Shown: positions 43,274 to 44,129 of the stretch, in pieces | Position numbering within the stretch: the stretch's first letter is position 1 | Layout of the letters: each line of letters starts with the position of its first letter | Source of the DNA: an uncultured Siphonobacter sp. | GTDB lineage: Bacteria > Bacteroidota > Bacteroidia > Cytophagales > Spirosomataceae | Assembly (NCBI GenBank): GCA_913775095.1 | Contig: CAJYIW010000012.1 | Span: 1-44,129 of the forward strand | Direction of reading: 5' to 3' | DNA length: 44,129 nucleotides | Position numbers and translations under genes: made by a program | Notes under the pieces: generated by a model | Databases searched by the model: none | Seen by the model: only the letters and a program-made list of their open reading frames with translations | Told to the model about the DNA's origin: nothing

Positions 43274-43391
43274 GCCCTTTGCGGGCAGTTGAGAGGGCTA
43301 AAACATATTTATTTTGTCGTATAGTCCTGGCGTTCCAACTTTTCTGATGAAATAGGTGTCCTGCCAATGTCCTTCAATAACCTGCCTACTT

Positions 43392-43952
43392 ATGAAAGTT
43401 TTAACCATGATTGCCTTTATGGCGATAGCGGCCTTCCTGGGGATGACGCTAGCCTCGACCCAGAGGCAGATTCAGCCCATTAATGCCGTCATTGGCGACG
43501 AAAGTTTTATTGAAACCTTCGGTCGTCGCCCGGATCTTCAGACTTCGGAGCCGCTGCGAATCGAAACGCATCTGGCCTATGTAGAACAGAAATTGCGTTC
43601 CCGGAAGGTGACCCATCTACCTGAACCATTACAGAAAAAGCGGCAGCAATTATTGACGTTATTACAGCAATACCGAGACGCGGGCCATTTCCCGAAAAAC
43701 CACGATTACCCCGAAGAACGTCGTCCCTGTCTTATGGATCGGGAAGGAACCCTTTGTGCCATAGGGTATCTGATTGAACAAACGGCAGGCCGGGAAGTAG
43801 CCGAGCGGATCAATACCCGGCATCAGTATGATTACATTCAGGATATGAATATGCCGGAAGTGAAAGAATGGATTCAGCAGTCGGGACTAACGGAAGAGGA
43901 ATGGGCAATGATTCAGCCAGAGTACAGGTTTCAAAGCCCCAATTTCCGCTAA
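43392..43952 (+). CDS. Conserved secreted protein of unknown function
   Basis: A 186-residue protein from ATG 43392, at the start of a hydrophobic export signal (MKVLTMIAFMAIAAFLGMTL); the GTG at 43356 is less likely. After the signal the protein is soluble, with THLPEPLQKKRQQLLTLLQQ, then the most typical part RPCLMDREGTLCAIGYLIEQ and REVAERINTRHQYDYIQDM, and EWIQQSGLTEEEWAMIQPEY. I recall similar C-A-[IV]-G-Y-L proteins in Bacteroidota and some Deltaproteobacteria, without known role. Two cysteines in the core (CLMDREGTLC) may form a disulfide in the periplasm. Monocistronic. Confidence 0.8.
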   Translation: MKVLTMIAFMAIAAFLGMTLASTQRQIQPINAVIGDESFIETFGRRPDLQTSEPLRIETHLAYVEQKLRSRKVTHLPEPLQKKRQQLLTLLQQYRDAGHFPKNHDYPEERRPCLMDREGTLCAIGYLIEQTAGREVAERINTRHQYDYIQDMNMPEVKEWIQQSGLTEEEWAMIQPEYRFQSPNFR

Positions 43953-44002
43953 GGTAATCTAAAACTGTATAGACGCCATCAATGGACGTCTCGTACCAAA
44001 GT

Positions 44003-44038
44003 AAAGAACCCCGGCACAGAGTTGAGCCGGGGTTCTTT
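44003..44038. terminator. Bidirectional terminator at the right edge
   Basis: A perfect 13-bp stem (44003-44015 with 44026-44038, core GAACCCCGGC), A3 and T3 feet, 10-nt loop. A smaller hairpin (43971-43991) precedes it. It lies between the secreted-protein gene and the convergent partial gene. Confidence 0.85.
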
Positions 44039-44071
44039 GGGTATGCATCAATCCTGCTGAGGAAGGAGGAT

Positions 44072-44129
44072 TATTTTTTCTCCAGCAACTGGAAGAATTC
44101 ATCCAGACGGGGCGTCAGGATAATCTCGG
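44072..44129 (-). CDS. C-terminal end of a gene entering from the right, probably OmpA family
   Basis: Only the last codons are present: EIILTPRLDEFFQLLEKK and stop (TAA at 44074-44072). This resembles the tail after the OmpA domain in Cytophagales OmpA/MotB-like proteins (NRRTEI-ILTP-LDE type). The family assignment rests on this tail only and is uncertain. Confidence 0.5.

Noticed and set aside
1-44129. Both window edges cut minus-strand genes of possibly the same OmpA-like family, hinting at a circular molecule
   Set aside because: Joining the edges (125 nt plus 58 nt) gives a 61-codon gene, far too short, and the two pieces are not in the same frame. They are two different genes.

Overview
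The window looks like a chromosomal segment of a Bacteroidota bacterium of the order Cytophagales (Spirosoma/Siphonobacter-like by gene content; genus is inference). Evidence: lipoproteins with Bacteroidota-style lipoboxes, two large carboxypeptidase-regulatory-like/TonB-type outer-membrane proteins, a Bacteroidota-type LptD, a siroheme reductase with a C-terminal HEPN-like tail, and several promoters matching the Bacteroidota consensus TTTG - 19/20 nt - TAnnTTTG. Genes are mostly single or in short operons, separated by strong, often bidirectional, hairpin terminators. No tRNA, rRNA, CRISPR array or prophage was seen.

Layout. 1-3.4 kb: start of a lipoprotein gene running off the left edge, a gene-poor stretch with a possible structured RNA (about 780-950), an unknown protein and an alpha/beta-hydrolase lipoprotein. 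3.4-8.1 kb: a secreted six-hairpin glycosidase-like protein and ribonucleotide reductase NrdA. 8.5-12.8 kb: ribosomal protein L31 type B, a SdiA-regulated-like beta-propeller lipoprotein, a SelT/SelW-like protein, YraN, a secreted GH29 alpha-L-fucosidase and a PAP2 phosphatase. 12.9-17.8 kb: envelope block with N-acetylmuramoyl-L-alanine amidase divergent from LptD, then an AraC regulator. 18.5-22.2 kb: unknown protein, secreted SGNH/GQSN esterase-like protein, DEDD exonuclease, conserved small protein. 22.2-25.9 kb: LipB, then an operon of siroheme sulfite/nitrite reductase and uroporphyrinogen-III methyltransferase. 26.0-29.9 kb: a telomere-like G-rich inverted repeat and a 1132-residue outer-membrane beta-barrel protein.

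29.9-30.75 kb: a decayed REP-associated tyrosine transposase (one in-frame stop) bounded by inverted copies of a roughly 58-bp REP-like sequence. 30.8-37.8 kb: a membrane-centred gene set: small membrane protein and RDD protein on one strand, divergent from SpoIIM-like, polytopic membrane, DUF4129, DUF4350 and a translationally coupled McrB-type AAA+ NTPase. In many Bacteroidota such sets carry MoxR and DUF58; here an McrB-like protein without McrC takes that place. This is the best candidate for an undescribed arrangement. 38.0-40.6 kb: threonine synthase, then a small charged coiled-coil lipoprotein and a YtxH protein preceded by an unusual array of CAACCT-centred repeats. 40.6-43.3 kb: a TonB-dependent receptor behind a TPP riboswitch, hence probably for uptake of thiamine or a precursor. 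43.4-44.1 kb: a conserved secreted unknown protein and the tail of an OmpA-like gene entering from the right edge.

All calls come from reading the sequence and recalled family motifs; no database search was run.
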